Assembly (NCBI RefSeq): GCF_023630175.1
Contig: NZ_JALLIN010000024.1
Coordinates: 53,230 to 117,229, forward strand
DNA: 64,000 bases
Direction of reading: 5' to 3'
DNA from: Streptomyces cellostaticus
Lineage (GTDB): Bacteria > Actinomycetota > Actinomycetes > Streptomycetales > Streptomycetaceae
The translations under genes were made by a program, and so were the position numbers. Positions 15,701 through 24,023 of the stretch are shown one piece after another. Position 1 is the stretch's first letter; each line of letters begins with the position of its first letter. Under the pieces are notes generated by a model, which saw nothing but the letters and a program-made list of their open reading frames with translations, did not search any database and was not told the DNA's origin.

Positions 15701-16987
15701 ATGACCCAGGACACCGGACGGCAGGCCCGTTCGACCCGGCCGGCGAGCCCGGCGCGTGCCCTGCTGCCCCTGTTCCTCCCCGCCGTCGCCGTCGGTGTGG
15801 CCGCCAGCCTCGTCTACGTCGGCCTGAGCCTGGGGGCGGAGCAGTTGCAGCACGTGCTGTGGGGGCCGCTGCCGGACGCGCTCGGTGTGGGCCCCTACTC
15901 GGTGCTGTGGATGTTCGTCATGCTGGTGGCCACCGGCATCGCCGTCGGGCTGGTCGTGTGGAAGGTGCCGGGCCATGCCGGGCCGGATCCGGCGACCACC
16001 GGTCTGGACGCACCGGTGCTGCCTCCCCTGGTGCTGCCGGGTCTGGTGCTGGCCGCCGGGCTGATGCTGGCCGGCGGGCCGAGCCTCGGCCCGGAGAACC
16101 CGATCATCGCCGTGAACGTCGGCCTGGCGGCCTGGCTCGGCGGCCGCGTCCTGTCCGGGATGCCGGGCGCCCTGTGGCCGATGCTGGCGGAGGCGGCGAC
16201 GATCGGCGCGCTGTTCGGCACCCCGGTGGCGGCGGCCCTGGTCATCTCCGAGGCGCTGGCCGGGCGGCCGATCAAGGGGCTGCTGTGGGACAACCTGTTC
16301 GCCCCGCTGACCGCGGCGGCGGTCGGGGCGCTGACCACCTCGCTGCTGTACCGCCCGGCCTTCGACCTGGGCCTGCCGCCCCTGGGCCGCCCGAGCTGGA
16401 CGGACCTGCTGGCGGGCCTGGTGATCGCCTCGGCGGCCGCCCTGCTCGGCATGTGCGCCGTACGCGCCTTCCCCTACGTCCACGCGGCCTTCCAGCGGCT
16501 GCGGCACCCGATGCTGATGCTCCCGGCGGGCGGTGCGGTGCTCGGCGCCCTGGCCGCCGTGGGCGGTCACCTGACCCTCTTCAAGGGGCTGGCGGAGGTG
16601 GGCGAGCTCGCGCACGACCCGGCGGGCTGGTCGGCCGGGCAGTTCGCCGTCATGGCCGTGGTGAAGCTGGCGGCGCTGCTGGTCGCGGCCTCCTGCGGGT
16701 TCCGCGGCGGCCGGATCTTCCCCGCCGTCTTCATCGGTTCCGCGTTCGGTCTGTGCGCGCACGCGCTCGTCCCGGCCGTGCCCGCCGCGCTGGGCGTGTC
16801 CACGGGCGTACTGGGCATGCTGCTGGCGATCACCCGGCAGGGCTGGGTGAGTCTGTTCACGGCCGCCGTCCTGGTGTCCTCCCCCGCCGTCATCGCGCTG
16901 CTCTGCATCGCCTCACTGCCCGCCTGGCTGCTGGTGACCGGGCGACCGCAGATGCAGCTCCGCGGTGACGGCACCCCCGTCCGCTGA
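15701..16987 (+). CDS. ClC-family chloride channel / H+-Cl- exchanger
   Basis: A 428-aa membrane protein with the ClC layout. Ion-path motifs are GPSLGPENP at ~aa 125 (equivalent of the GREGP segment with the gating glutamate) and GGRIFPAVFIGSAFG at ~aa 337 (equivalent of GGIFAP). About ten to twelve membrane helices can be seen. It is 27 bases upstream of glutamate decarboxylase on the same strand; in E. coli ClC exchangers serve as the charge shunt for amino-acid decarboxylase acid resistance, so a paired role is likely. ATG at 15701; a frame extension upstream to 15644 lacks support. Confidence 0.88.
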   Translation: MTQDTGRQARSTRPASPARALLPLFLPAVAVGVAASLVYVGLSLGAEQLQHVLWGPLPDALGVGPYSVLWMFVMLVATGIAVGLVVWKVPGHAGPDPATTGLDAPVLPPLVLPGLVLAAGLMLAGGPSLGPENPIIAVNVGLAAWLGGRVLSGMPGALWPMLAEAATIGALFGTPVAAALVISEALAGRPIKGLLWDNLFAPLTAAAVGALTTSLLYRPAFDLGLPPLGRPSWTDLLAGLVIASAAALLGMCAVRAFPYVHAAFQRLRHPMLMLPAGGAVLGALAAVGGHLTLFKGLAEVGELAHDPAGWSAGQFAVMAVVKLAALLVAASCGFRGGRIFPAVFIGSAFGLCAHALVPAVPAALGVSTGVLGMLLAITRQGWVSLFTAAVLVSSPAVIALLCIASLPAWLLVTGRPQMQLRGDGTPVR

Positions 16988-17014
16988 ACCCCGCCCCCCG
17001 ACTGGAGTCATGTC

Positions 17015-18418
17015 ATGGCCCTGCACAAAGGTCCGGAGAAGCACGAAGAGCGCCTGATGTCGGTCAACCCGTTCTACAGCGAGGCCAATCCGGTCGGCGG
17101 GATGACCGAGGCCCCGCCCACGCACCGGCTCCCCGACACCCCGCTGCCGCCGTCCACGGCGTACCAGGTGGTGCACGACGAGCTGATGCTGGACGGCAAC
17201 GCGCGGCTGAACCTGGCCACCTTCGTCACCACCTGGATGGAGCCGCAGGCCGGGGTGCTGATGAGTGAGTGCCGGGACAAGAACATGATCGACAAGGACG
17301 AGTACCCGCGCACGGCCGAGCTGGAGCGGCGGTGCGTGGCGATGCTCGCCGACCTGTGGAACGCCCCGGACCCGTCGGCCGCGGTGGGCTGTTCGACCAC
17401 GGGCTCCAGCGAGGCCTGCATGCTGGCCGGGATGGCGCTCAAGCGCCGCTGGGCCCAGCGCAACGGCGACCGCTACCCGGGGGCGCGCCCGAACCTGGTC
17501 ATGGGCGTCAACGTCCAGGTCTGCTGGGAGAAGTTCTGCAACTTCTGGGAGGTGGAGGCCCGGCTGGTGCCGATGGAGGGAGAGCGGTTCCATCTGGACC
17601 CGCGGGCGGCGGCCGAGCTGTGCGACGAGAACACCATCGGTGTCGTCGGCATCCTCGGCTCCACCTTCGACGGGTCGTACGAGCCGATCGCGGAGCTGTG
17701 CGACGCCCTGGACGCGCTCCAGGAGCGCACCGGGCTGGACGTCCCGGTGCACGTGGACGGCGCGTCCGGGGCGATGATCGCGCCGTTCCTCGACGAGGAC
17801 CTGGTGTGGGACTTCCGGCTGCCGCGGGTGGCGTCGATCAACACGTCCGGGCACAAGTACGGCCTGGTCTACCCGGGTGTCGGCTGGGCCCTGTGGCGGG
17901 ACAAGGAGGCGCTGCCCGAGGAGCTGGTCTTCCGGGTGAACTACCTGGGCGGCGACATGCCGACGTTCGCCCTGAACTTCTCCCGCCCCGGAGCCCAGGT
18001 CGTCGCGCAGTACTACACCTTCCTGCGGCTGGGGCGCGACGGCTACCGGGCGGTGCAGCAGACCACGCGGGACGTGGCGTGCGCGCTCGCCGGGAAGATC
18101 GAGGCGCTCGGCGACTTCCGGCTGCTGACGCGCGGGGACGAGCTGCCGGTGTTCGCCTTCACCACCCGGGACGGCCTGCCCTTCGACGTGTTCGACGTCT
18201 CCCGGCGGATGCGCGAGCACGGCTGGCTGCTGCCCGCCTACACCTTCCCGCCGAACCGCGAGGACCTGGCGGTGCTGCGGGTCGTGTGCCGCAACGGCTT
18301 CTCCCACGACCTGGGCGACCTGTTCATGGACGACCTGACCCGCCTGCTGCCCGAACTGCGCCGGCAGCCGCACCCCCTCACCGAGGACCGGGACGCGGCC
18401 ACGAGCTTCCACCACTAG
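17015..18418 (+). CDS. gad: glutamate decarboxylase (PLP-dependent)
   Basis: Decarboxylates glutamate to 4-aminobutyrate, consuming a proton. The 467-aa protein is the usual length of bacterial Gad. Diagnostic parts are the N-terminal HRLPDTPLPPSTAYQ, EYPRTAELERRCVAMLADLWN (key ATTLE-like region), GSSEACMLAGMALKRRW, VHVDGASGAMIAPF and the PLP-lysine motif NTSGHKYGLVYPG with Lys at ~aa 283. The C-terminus DRDAATSFHH resembles the pH-sensing plug of E. coli GadB ending in HT, here HH. It follows the ClC gene by 27 bases, suggesting an acid-stress operon. Confidence 0.95.
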   Translation: MALHKGPEKHEERLMSVNPFYSEANPVGGMTEAPPTHRLPDTPLPPSTAYQVVHDELMLDGNARLNLATFVTTWMEPQAGVLMSECRDKNMIDKDEYPRTAELERRCVAMLADLWNAPDPSAAVGCSTTGSSEACMLAGMALKRRWAQRNGDRYPGARPNLVMGVNVQVCWEKFCNFWEVEARLVPMEGERFHLDPRAAAELCDENTIGVVGILGSTFDGSYEPIAELCDALDALQERTGLDVPVHVDGASGAMIAPFLDEDLVWDFRLPRVASINTSGHKYGLVYPGVGWALWRDKEALPEELVFRVNYLGGDMPTFALNFSRPGAQVVAQYYTFLRLGRDGYRAVQQTTRDVACALAGKIEALGDFRLLTRGDELPVFAFTTRDGLPFDVFDVSRRMREHGWLLPAYTFPPNREDLAVLRVVCRNGFSHDLGDLFMDDLTRLLPELRRQPHPLTEDRDAATSFHH

Positions 18419-18447
18419 GCGGGGCCGTGACCTAGGCGGGGCCGTGA
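18415..18447 (+). repeat. two tandem copies of a 16-17-bp unit at the gad stop
   Basis: TAGGCGGGGCCGTGACC occurs twice in succession; the first TAG is the gad stop codon. A short duplication of no evident role. Confidence 0.7.
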
Positions 18448-18495
18448 CCGGGAAGGTCCGCCGGACGCCGAGAGCCGGTGGGCCCCTCCGGTCAC
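18444..18495. repeat. single arm of an extragenic repeat; convergent terminator
   Basis: GTGACCGG and CCGGTCAC pair across 36 bases. The interior CCGGACGCCGAGAGCCGGTG closely matches the right arm of the larger palindromic element at 19204-19358. It lies between the convergent gad and DinB genes and could end both transcripts. Confidence 0.6.
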
Positions 18496-18512
18496 GGCAC
18501 CGGGGCCGCGGC

Positions 18513-19052
18513 TCAGCCCCGCCGTTCCAGGGCCACCAGCTCGAAGGCGGTCTTCCCGTCCAGGGACTCCCGGATGATGTCGGCGTGGCCGGCGTGCCGG
18601 GCGGTCTCGCGGATCAGGTGCAGGCACAGCCAGCGCAGCGAGACCCGGCCCTCCGGCGGGAACCAGGGGTCGGGCGGCAGCGGGAAGGTGTCGTCGAGGC
18701 TGGGCGCGGACCGGATGTACTTCTCCGTCTCGCCGGCCACCCGCTCCCAGTACGCGAGCTGACCGGCCACCGTCTCGTCGTCGGTGAGCCGGAAGCACTC
18801 GTGCCAGTTCGACTGGTCGCGGTGGACCTCCGGCGGCTCCTGCCGGGCGCGGGCCAGCCAGCCCTGCTCGACCTCGGCGACATGCTTGAGCAGACCGCCG
18901 AGGGACAGCTCACTGGCGCTCGGCCGGGAGCGGGCCTGCTCCTCCGTCAGCCCCAGCAGCGCCCGGCGGATACCGCCCCGCTGCTCCTCGAGGAACGCCA
19001 GCAGCGCCCCGCGCTCGTCGCCCTGCGTCTCCGCCGCCACGTGTGTGACCAT
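18513..19052 (-). CDS. DinB-like / DUF664 family protein
   Basis: A 179-aa four-helix protein of the DinB/DUF664 superfamily, whose members include metal-dependent thiol transferases. The three expected histidine positions are visible: GLLKHVAEVEQGW, a region near NWHECF, and RETARHAGHADIIRE at the C-terminal helix. Members in actinobacteria can use mycothiol; no substrate can be named. The ATG at 19052 is preceded by AAAGGCGG. Long upstream open frame on the same strand is coding-free repeat DNA. Confidence 0.82.
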   Translation of the reverse strand: MVTHVAAETQGDERGALLAFLEEQRGGIRRALLGLTEEQARSRPSASELSLGGLLKHVAEVEQGWLARARQEPPEVHRDQSNWHECFRLTDDETVAGQLAYWERVAGETEKYIRSAPSLDDTFPLPPDPWFPPEGRVSLRWLCLHLIRETARHAGHADIIRESLDGKTAFELVALERRG

Positions 19053-19203
19053 GACCGGCCGCCTTTCATCGGGTCCTGTCGCCTGACAAGGTTCTTCCGC
19101 CCGGCAGGTTCTGCTGCCTGACACCGACGAAGTTACGGGCCCTTGCGGTCGGTTTCTGTCCGCAAGGGCCCGGCGCGCGGGATGATCCGGGTCGCGCCAG
19201 CGC
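19053..19203. other. intergenic region upstream of the DinB gene, with a 12-bp stem hairpin
   Basis: No gene is seen. GGGCCCTTGCGG (19137-19148) and CCGCAAGGGCCC (19160-19171) form a perfect 12-bp stem with an 11-base loop. The segment 19070-19120 also repeats CCTG(A/T)C and GGCAGGTTCTG-like words. The DinB promoter must lie here. Confidence 0.55.
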
Positions 19204-19358
19204 TGTGACCGGAAAAGTCTGCCGGAAGGCTCGCGGCGTCCGGTGCGGTGCAACGCAAGGCGGAGCATCGCCCGCGTACCGGACGTACTCGGGTGATGCC
19301 ACGACGCGGCGAGGTGCCGTGCCGGACGCCGCGAGCCGGTGAACCCTTCCGGTCGCAG
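19204..19358. repeat. palindromic extragenic repeat element
   Basis: A ~155-bp structured element. GACCGGAA (19207-19214) pairs with TTCCGGTC (19347-19354); GGCTCGCGGCGTCCGG (19228-19243) pairs perfectly with 19322-19337; inside, GCATCGCCCG (19265-19274) pairs 9/10 with CGGGTGATGC (19290-19299). It abuts the aldehyde dehydrogenase stop. It has no coding capacity and resembles dispersed extragenic palindromes of Streptomyces. Confidence 0.75.
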
Positions 19359-19360
19359 CA

Positions 19361-20821
19361 CTAGAAGGGGAAGCCGCTGCGGCCGTGCTGCACCGAGATC
19401 CACTTGATCGTGGTGAAGGCCTCGACGGTCGTCTCGCCGTTCAGCCGGCCGAGGCCGGAGTGCTTCTCGCCGCCGAACGGGACCAGCGGCTCGTCGTGCA
19501 CGGTGCCGTCGTTCACGTGGAACATGCCGGAGTCGATGCGCTTGGCGAACGCGACTCCGCGCTCGATGTCACCCGTGTGGACGGCACCGCTGAGGCCGTA
19601 CGGGGTGTCGTTGACGATCCGGACCGCCTCGTCCTCACCGTCGAAGGGGACGAGGAAGACGACCGGGCCGAAGACCTCCTGCTGGAGCAGGGCGGAACCG
19701 GCGGGCACGTCGGTGAGCACGCTGGGCTCGACCAGGTTGCCGGTGGTGGTGCCGCGCACCAGGGCGGTGGCGCCCTCGGCCAGCGCCTGCTCCACGACAC
19801 CCGAGAGGGCGCTCGCCTGCTGGGAGTTGATCACCGGGCCGATGACCGTCCGCGGATCGCGCGGGTCGCCGACCTTCAGCGTCCGGACCTTGGCGACGAA
19901 CTTCTCGGTGAACTCCGCGGCCACCGAGCGGTCCACCAGGACCCGGTTCGCCGCCATGCAGACCTGGCCCTGGTGCACGTACCGGCTGAAGACGGCGGCG
20001 TCGACCGCGTAGTCGATGTCGGCGTCGTCCAGGACCACCAGGGCGCTGTTGCCGCCCAGTTCGAGCACCGCGCGCTTGAAGTGCGAGGCGCAGACGGTGG
20101 CGACGTGCCGGCCGACCTTGTCGGAGCCGGTGAAGGAGATGACCTTGGGGACCGGGTGCTCGATGAACGCGTCGCCGATCTCGGCTATGTCGGTGACGAC
20201 GACGTTGAGCAGACCGCCCGGCAGCCCCGCGTCCTCGAAGATCTTCGCGACCAGGGTGCCGCCCGCGATCGGGGTGTTCTGGTGCGGCTTGAGGACCACG
20301 CCGTTGCCGAGCGCGAGGGCCGGTGCCACGGACTTGATCGACAGCAGGAACGGGAAGTTGAACGGACTGATCACGCCCACCACGCCCACCGGCACCCGGT
20401 AGACGCGGTTCTCCTTGCCGTCGGCCGGGGAGGGCAGGATCCTGCCCTCGGGACGCAGCGCCAGGTTGACCGCCTCGCGCAGGAACTCCTTGGCGAGGTG
20501 GAGCTCGAAGCCGGCCTTCACCCGCGTGCCGCCCAGCTCCGCGACGATCAGGTCGGCGATCTCCTGCTCGCGGTCCTCGATCAGCCGCAGCGCCCGCTCG
20601 AAGACCGTACGGCGGGCGTAGGGGTTGGTCGCGGCCCACTGCTTCTGGGCGCGGGCGGCGCTGCGGTAGGCCTGGTCGACCTCGTCGACCGTCGCCACGG
20701 TGATCGAGGCCAGCTTCTCGTCGTCGTACGGGTTGAAGTCGATGACGTCCCAGGAACCGGTGCCCGGGCGCCACTCACCGTCGATGTACTGCTGGGCCAG
20801 GTCGCTGAAGTAGGACGGCAT
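19361..20821 (-). CDS. NAD(P)+-dependent aldehyde dehydrogenase
   Basis: Oxidises an aldehyde to the carboxylic acid; benzaldehyde/vanillin-type substrates are typical for this subfamily but the substrate here is not shown. The 486-aa protein has ISPFNFPFLLSIKS (nucleotide-site region), ELGGNSALVVLDDADID with the catalytic glutamate, and QGQVCMAANRVLV with the catalytic cysteine near aa 285; EVFGPVVFLVPF and PFGGEKHSGLGRLNG close the fold. ATG 20821 is preferred over the in-frame upstream codon at 20833. A 70-bp gap separates it from the upstream regulator gene on the same strand. Confidence 0.93.
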   Translation of the reverse strand: MPSYFSDLAQQYIDGEWRPGTGSWDVIDFNPYDDEKLASITVATVDEVDQAYRSAARAQKQWAATNPYARRTVFERALRLIEDREQEIADLIVAELGGTRVKAGFELHLAKEFLREAVNLALRPEGRILPSPADGKENRVYRVPVGVVGVISPFNFPFLLSIKSVAPALALGNGVVLKPHQNTPIAGGTLVAKIFEDAGLPGGLLNVVVTDIAEIGDAFIEHPVPKVISFTGSDKVGRHVATVCASHFKRAVLELGGNSALVVLDDADIDYAVDAAVFSRYVHQGQVCMAANRVLVDRSVAAEFTEKFVAKVRTLKVGDPRDPRTVIGPVINSQQASALSGVVEQALAEGATALVRGTTTGNLVEPSVLTDVPAGSALLQQEVFGPVVFLVPFDGEDEAVRIVNDTPYGLSGAVHTGDIERGVAFAKRIDSGMFHVNDGTVHDEPLVPFGGEKHSGLGRLNGETTVEAFTTIKWISVQHGRSGFPF

Positions 20822-20891
20822 GTGATCCCTCAATCGGTCGCAGACACAGGAGCCACGTCACGGTCTGATCACACGTCATCGTACTTGTGTT

Positions 20892-21752
20892 TCAAGAGAG
20901 TTGAAGGAGGCCCCGGAGAAGATCACGGCTCTCGTCCGGTCCCGGGCTGTCCTGCTGGAGCTCCTTGAGCGCCTGCTCGTACTGGGCCACGTCCTCGCGC
21001 TTGTCCAGGTACAGGGCGCTGGTGAGCTGCTCCAGGTAGACCACGTCGGACAGGTCCGCGTCGGGGAAGCTGAGGATGGTGAAGGCACCGCTCTCGCCGG
21101 AGTGCCCGCCGAAACCGAACGGCATCACCTGGAGCCGGACGTTGGGGCGCTCCGAGATGTCGATCAGGTGCTGGAGCTGGCCGCGCGTGACGTCGCGGTC
21201 GCCGTAGGGCCGGCGCAGGGCGGCCTCGTCCAGGACTATGTGGAACTCCGGGGCGTCGTCCGCGAGCAGGTGCTTCTGCCGCTCCAGGCGCAGTGCGACC
21301 CGCCGCTCCACGTCGGCCGGGCTCGCGCCCTTCATGCCGCGCCGGACCACCGCGCGGGCGTACTCCTCGGTCTGCAGCAGGCCGTGCACGAACTGCACCT
21401 CGTACACCCGGATCAGCGAGGCGGCGCCCTCCAGGCCCACATAGGTGGGGAACCAGCTCGGCAGTACGTCGGTGTAACTGTGCCACCAGCCGGCCACGTT
21501 GGCCTCCCGGGCGAGGGAGAGCAGCGACTCGCGCTCCGCCTCGTCACTGATGCCGTACAGGGTCAGCAGATCCTCGACGTCCCTGGTCTTGAAGCTCACC
21601 CGGCCCAACTCCATCCGGCTGATCTTCGACTCGGACGCGCGGATCGAGTAACCCGCCGCCTCGCGCGTGATCCCCCGAGCTTCACGCAGCCGCCTGAGTT
21701 GCGAGCCGAGCAGCATGCGCCGCACCACCGATCCGGGCTCTCCCGCGCTCAC
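20892..21752 (-). CDS. WhiJ-type XRE regulator with DUF5753 domain
   Basis: A 286-aa DNA-binding regulator. An XRE helix-turn-helix lies at aa ~12-65 (LGSQLRRLREARGITREAAG, with SESKISRMELGR as recognition region), followed by DUF5753 (FPTYVGLEGAASLIRVYE through DLSDVVYLEQLTSALY). Such proteins control partner DUF397 and anti-sigma-like ATPase genes in Streptomyces development loci; here both partners are next door (22051 and 22978). The GTG at 21752 follows GGGGAGG by 9 bases. The 298-bp divergent gap to the ATPase gene holds an operator-like site. Confidence 0.9.
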   Translation of the reverse strand: MSAGEPGSVVRRMLLGSQLRRLREARGITREAAGYSIRASESKISRMELGRVSFKTRDVEDLLTLYGISDEAERESLLSLAREANVAGWWHSYTDVLPSWFPTYVGLEGAASLIRVYEVQFVHGLLQTEEYARAVVRRGMKGASPADVERRVALRLERQKHLLADDAPEFHIVLDEAALRRPYGDRDVTRGQLQHLIDISERPNVRLQVMPFGFGGHSGESGAFTILSFPDADLSDVVYLEQLTSALYLDKREDVAQYEQALKELQQDSPGPDESRDLLRGLLQLS

Positions 21753-21946
21753 GTTCGCCAGCCTCCCCAACCGTCTTCAGGTGTCGCAGTCTGCCACTAA
21801 AACACTTCGAGCAGTACTCGTCCGGTTACGGAAACGGAAAGAGGTCAGCCGCTTTTCGCCGGCAGAGGTACGGACCTCTGGCAGTCGCGCGATCCAATGT
21901 GGCGGAAAAAATGGCCAAGAAGCGGTACGGGAAGGATCATTTCGGT

Positions 21947-21977
21947 CACGTGCACGTGCATCTGCCCTTGCATCTGC
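21947..21977 (-). promoter_or_regulatory. shared WhiJ-set operator, copy A (upstream of the ATP-binding gene)
   Basis: Read on the minus strand this 31-bp site has two GCAGATGCA words spaced 12 bp followed by CGTGCACG; it matches copy B (23021-23051) at 28 of 31 positions. It lies 73 bases before the ATP-binding gene start, with the GCAGATGCA side nearer the gene. Confidence 0.75.
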
Positions 21978-22050
21978 CTCCCCCATCCGAAACCATGGTG
22001 CCGCGCCACCGCTGCATCGCTACGACCGCGAATTCCCGGGAGTGCCTCGC

Positions 22051-22590
22051 ATGGGGACGAATGGATCGACCATGCTCAAGCCGTTACGGCAGGGCCTTCC
22101 GCCGTTGGACCCCGCAGCCGTCTCCGATGCCGCCTCCTGCGCCCTTCCGGCCCGTTACGAGGCGGTGGGCGAGGCCCGGCGCTTCACCCGCCGCACGCTG
22201 GACCAGTGGGACGTGGGCGACCGTTTCGACGACATCTGCCTCGTCGTCTCCGAACTCGTCACCAACGCCCTGCGGCACGGCCTGCCCATCCCGCACCAGC
22301 GTTTGTCCGGCGAGGCCGGACGGCCGGCACCGGCCGGCAGCGGCCGCACCCCGCAGTCCCCCGTGGTGCGCCTGCACCTGCTGCGCTGGACCGAGCGGCT
22401 GGTGTGCGCGGTGCGCGACCCCGGCGACGAGACGCCGGTGCCGCGCGACTCGGACGACTTCTCGGCCGAGTCCGGCCGGGGGCTGTTCCTGGTCGACTCC
22501 TTCGCCGACGGCTGGGGGTGGCACCCGTTCGCGGGAACCCTCGGCGGCAAGGTCGTCTGGGCGCTGTTCCGGCTCCGGCCGGCCGACTGA
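22051..22590 (+). CDS. anti-sigma-factor-like ATP-binding protein (HATPase_c)
   Basis: A 179-aa single-domain GHKL ATPase related to RsbW/SpoIIAB kinases. Motifs in order are LVVSELVTNALRHG (N box, aa ~70), VRDPGDETPV (G1 box, DPGD), and SGRGLFLVDSFADGWG (G2 box), with GGKVVWALF at the end. It forms a WhiJ-type set with the XRE regulator and the DUF397 gene. ATG 22051 has GGGAG 8 bases upstream; ATG 22072 is a possible alternative. The central insert SGEAGRPAPAGSGRTPQ is low in complexity. Confidence 0.87.
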   Translation: MGTNGSTMLKPLRQGLPPLDPAAVSDAASCALPARYEAVGEARRFTRRTLDQWDVGDRFDDICLVVSELVTNALRHGLPIPHQRLSGEAGRPAPAGSGRTPQSPVVRLHLLRWTERLVCAVRDPGDETPVPRDSDDFSAESGRGLFLVDSFADGWGWHPFAGTLGGKVVWALFRLRPAD

Positions 22591-22669
22591 GGTGACGCGG
22601 AGCCCCGTCGCACCGGGTGTCTACGCGCGTACACCGGGTCGGCACCGGCCCACGGGCCGCTGATCCTCC

Positions 22670-22978
22670 TCAGCCGGCTATCAGGTGGTCGAACTCGCCG
22701 TCCTTGATCCCGAGGAGCATCGCCTCGATCTCCGCGCGCGTGTAGACGAGCGCGGGCCCGTCCGGGAAGCGCGAGTTGCGCACCGCCACGTCGCCACCGG
22801 GCAGGCGCGCGAACTCCACGCAGGATCCCTGCGAGTTGCTGTGCCTGCTCTTCTGCCAGGCCACTCCGTCCAGCTGCGTGGCAGCCATGCCGTTGTACAC
22901 GTCGTACTCCCCGTACACGCCGTCAACGTCGCGGTCCACAGATCGCTCCCCGGTGGTGCACTTGGCTGGTGTGGCCAT
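22670..22978 (-). CDS. DUF397 protein
   Basis: A ~102-aa protein with the DUF397 hallmark AWQKSRHSNSQGSCVEFARLPG (key WQKSRHSNSQGSCVE) and VAVRNSRFPDGPALVYTRAE. DUF397 proteins are small partners of WhiJ-type XRE regulators and relieve or modulate their repression. Start uncertain: ATG 22978 is used; TTG 22993 and an internal ATG before AATQLDG are alternatives. It converges with the ATP-binding gene. Confidence 0.85.
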   Translation of the reverse strand: MATPAKCTTGERSVDRDVDGVYGEYDVYNGMAATQLDGVAWQKSRHSNSQGSCVEFARLPGGDVAVRNSRFPDGPALVYTRAEIEAMLLGIKDGEFDHLIAG

Positions 22979-23020
22979 GGATGTCTTGGTCAACTGCCCG
23001 GATCATAACCTCGTCCATGT

Positions 23021-23051
23021 GCAGATGCATGAGCAGATGCACGTGCACGAG
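23021..23051 (+). promoter_or_regulatory. shared WhiJ-set operator, copy B (upstream of DUF397)
   Basis: Two GCAGATGCA words spaced 12 bp, then CGTGCACG, 43 bases before the DUF397 start. It matches copy A at 28 of 31 positions and has the same orientation relative to its gene. Confidence 0.75.
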
Positions 23052-23456
23052 GCGTGTCGCCGCGATTACAGCTGTGACGTCCGCTGCGCCGAGGCCGTTC
23101 CGGCGCCCGTCCGAGCGGTTGCGGCAGCGGTCCGGGAGACGGCGGCACATGCCCTCCCCGGCCCCCGTTCGCGCTCTGCCGTGCCACCGTTCGCGCCGGG
23201 GCGTCCGGATCGAATCCCTCGCGCACTCCATACAGACGCGTGCCGCGCCCTTCCTGTTCCGGGATTCGTCCGGCGGTCCGGCCCGTGGGACGGGCCGGAC
23301 GGCGGGGCCGAACCGGCGGAGTCTTCCGCACGGCGTCCGGAAGTGTTCGGCGTAACGGCTGGTAACTTGCTGCGGTCCCTCCGGTTCGGGGGCGCGCCGT
23401 CCCGAGCGGGACGACGGCCCCGGGGCGGCCGGTTCGCTACAGCTTGGGAGCTTGAC
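23052..23456. other. non-coding gap between DUF397 and the first lipoprotein
   Basis: About 400 GC-rich bases. All long frames here are arginine/proline-rich, without recognisable domains or ribosome-binding sites. The lipoprotein promoter should lie near 23350-23450. Nothing else is recognised. Confidence 0.5.
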
Positions 23457-23942
23457 GTGACGACGGCGACTGCAAGGGTGCGGACGGCGGCCGCGGCGGC
23501 GGGTCTGGTGGGCGCGCTCGCGCTGACCGCGTGCGGCGGGGGCGGCACCGGGGACGACTCCGCACCGGCCCCGGCGCCGACGGCGGGCTCGGCGTCCGGC
23601 AGCTCCGCGGGCCGGGTCACGGGTGCGTCCGGGGAACTGCAGGGCAGTTGGGTCACCACCGCCAAGGGGTCGATCGTGGCCCTGGTGATCACCGGGGAGA
23701 AGGCCGGGCTCTTCGCCACCGGCGGCGCCATGTGCAGTGGCACCGCCGGCAGCGAGTCGGGCATGCGGATGATCCATCTGAACTGCACCGACGGCAGCAA
23801 GGCCCGGGCCAGCGGCATGGCCGAGCCGGCGGGCCGGAACGCCATGAAGGTGACCTGGTCCGGCGGGCTCGGCGAGGAGACGTACACCAAGGCCGAGGGC
23901 GGCAGGCTGCCCTCCGGGATGCCGACGGACCTGAAGCGGTGA
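23457..23942 (+). CDS. putative secreted lipoprotein
   Basis: A 161-aa lipoprotein precursor. The N-terminus is basic, followed by a hydrophobic AAAAAGLVGALALTAC stretch ending in a lipobox LTAC with Cys at ~aa 25. A low-complexity linker rich in Ala, Pro, Ser and Gly follows, then a ~100-residue globular part with two cysteines (GAMCSGT and HLNCTDG). No family is recognised. GTG at 23457 with GGGAG ~7 bases upstream. The next gene is also a lipoprotein on the same strand. Confidence 0.78.
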   Translation: MTTATARVRTAAAAAGLVGALALTACGGGGTGDDSAPAPAPTAGSASGSSAGRVTGASGELQGSWVTTAKGSIVALVITGEKAGLFATGGAMCSGTAGSESGMRMIHLNCTDGSKARASGMAEPAGRNAMKVTWSGGLGEETYTKAEGGRLPSGMPTDLKR

Positions 23943-24023
23943 ATTCGGCGGGGTGCGTGAGCGGGCCCCCGGCGCAGGCGCCATGATGCGAGGAGACCGT
24001 CACGACCTCGATGGGACCTGCTC

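Noticed and set aside
22979..23456. Possible gene in the gap before the first lipoprotein
   Set aside because: Frames on both strands are Arg/Pro-rich, have no ribosome site and no known domain; operator copy B explains part of the region.
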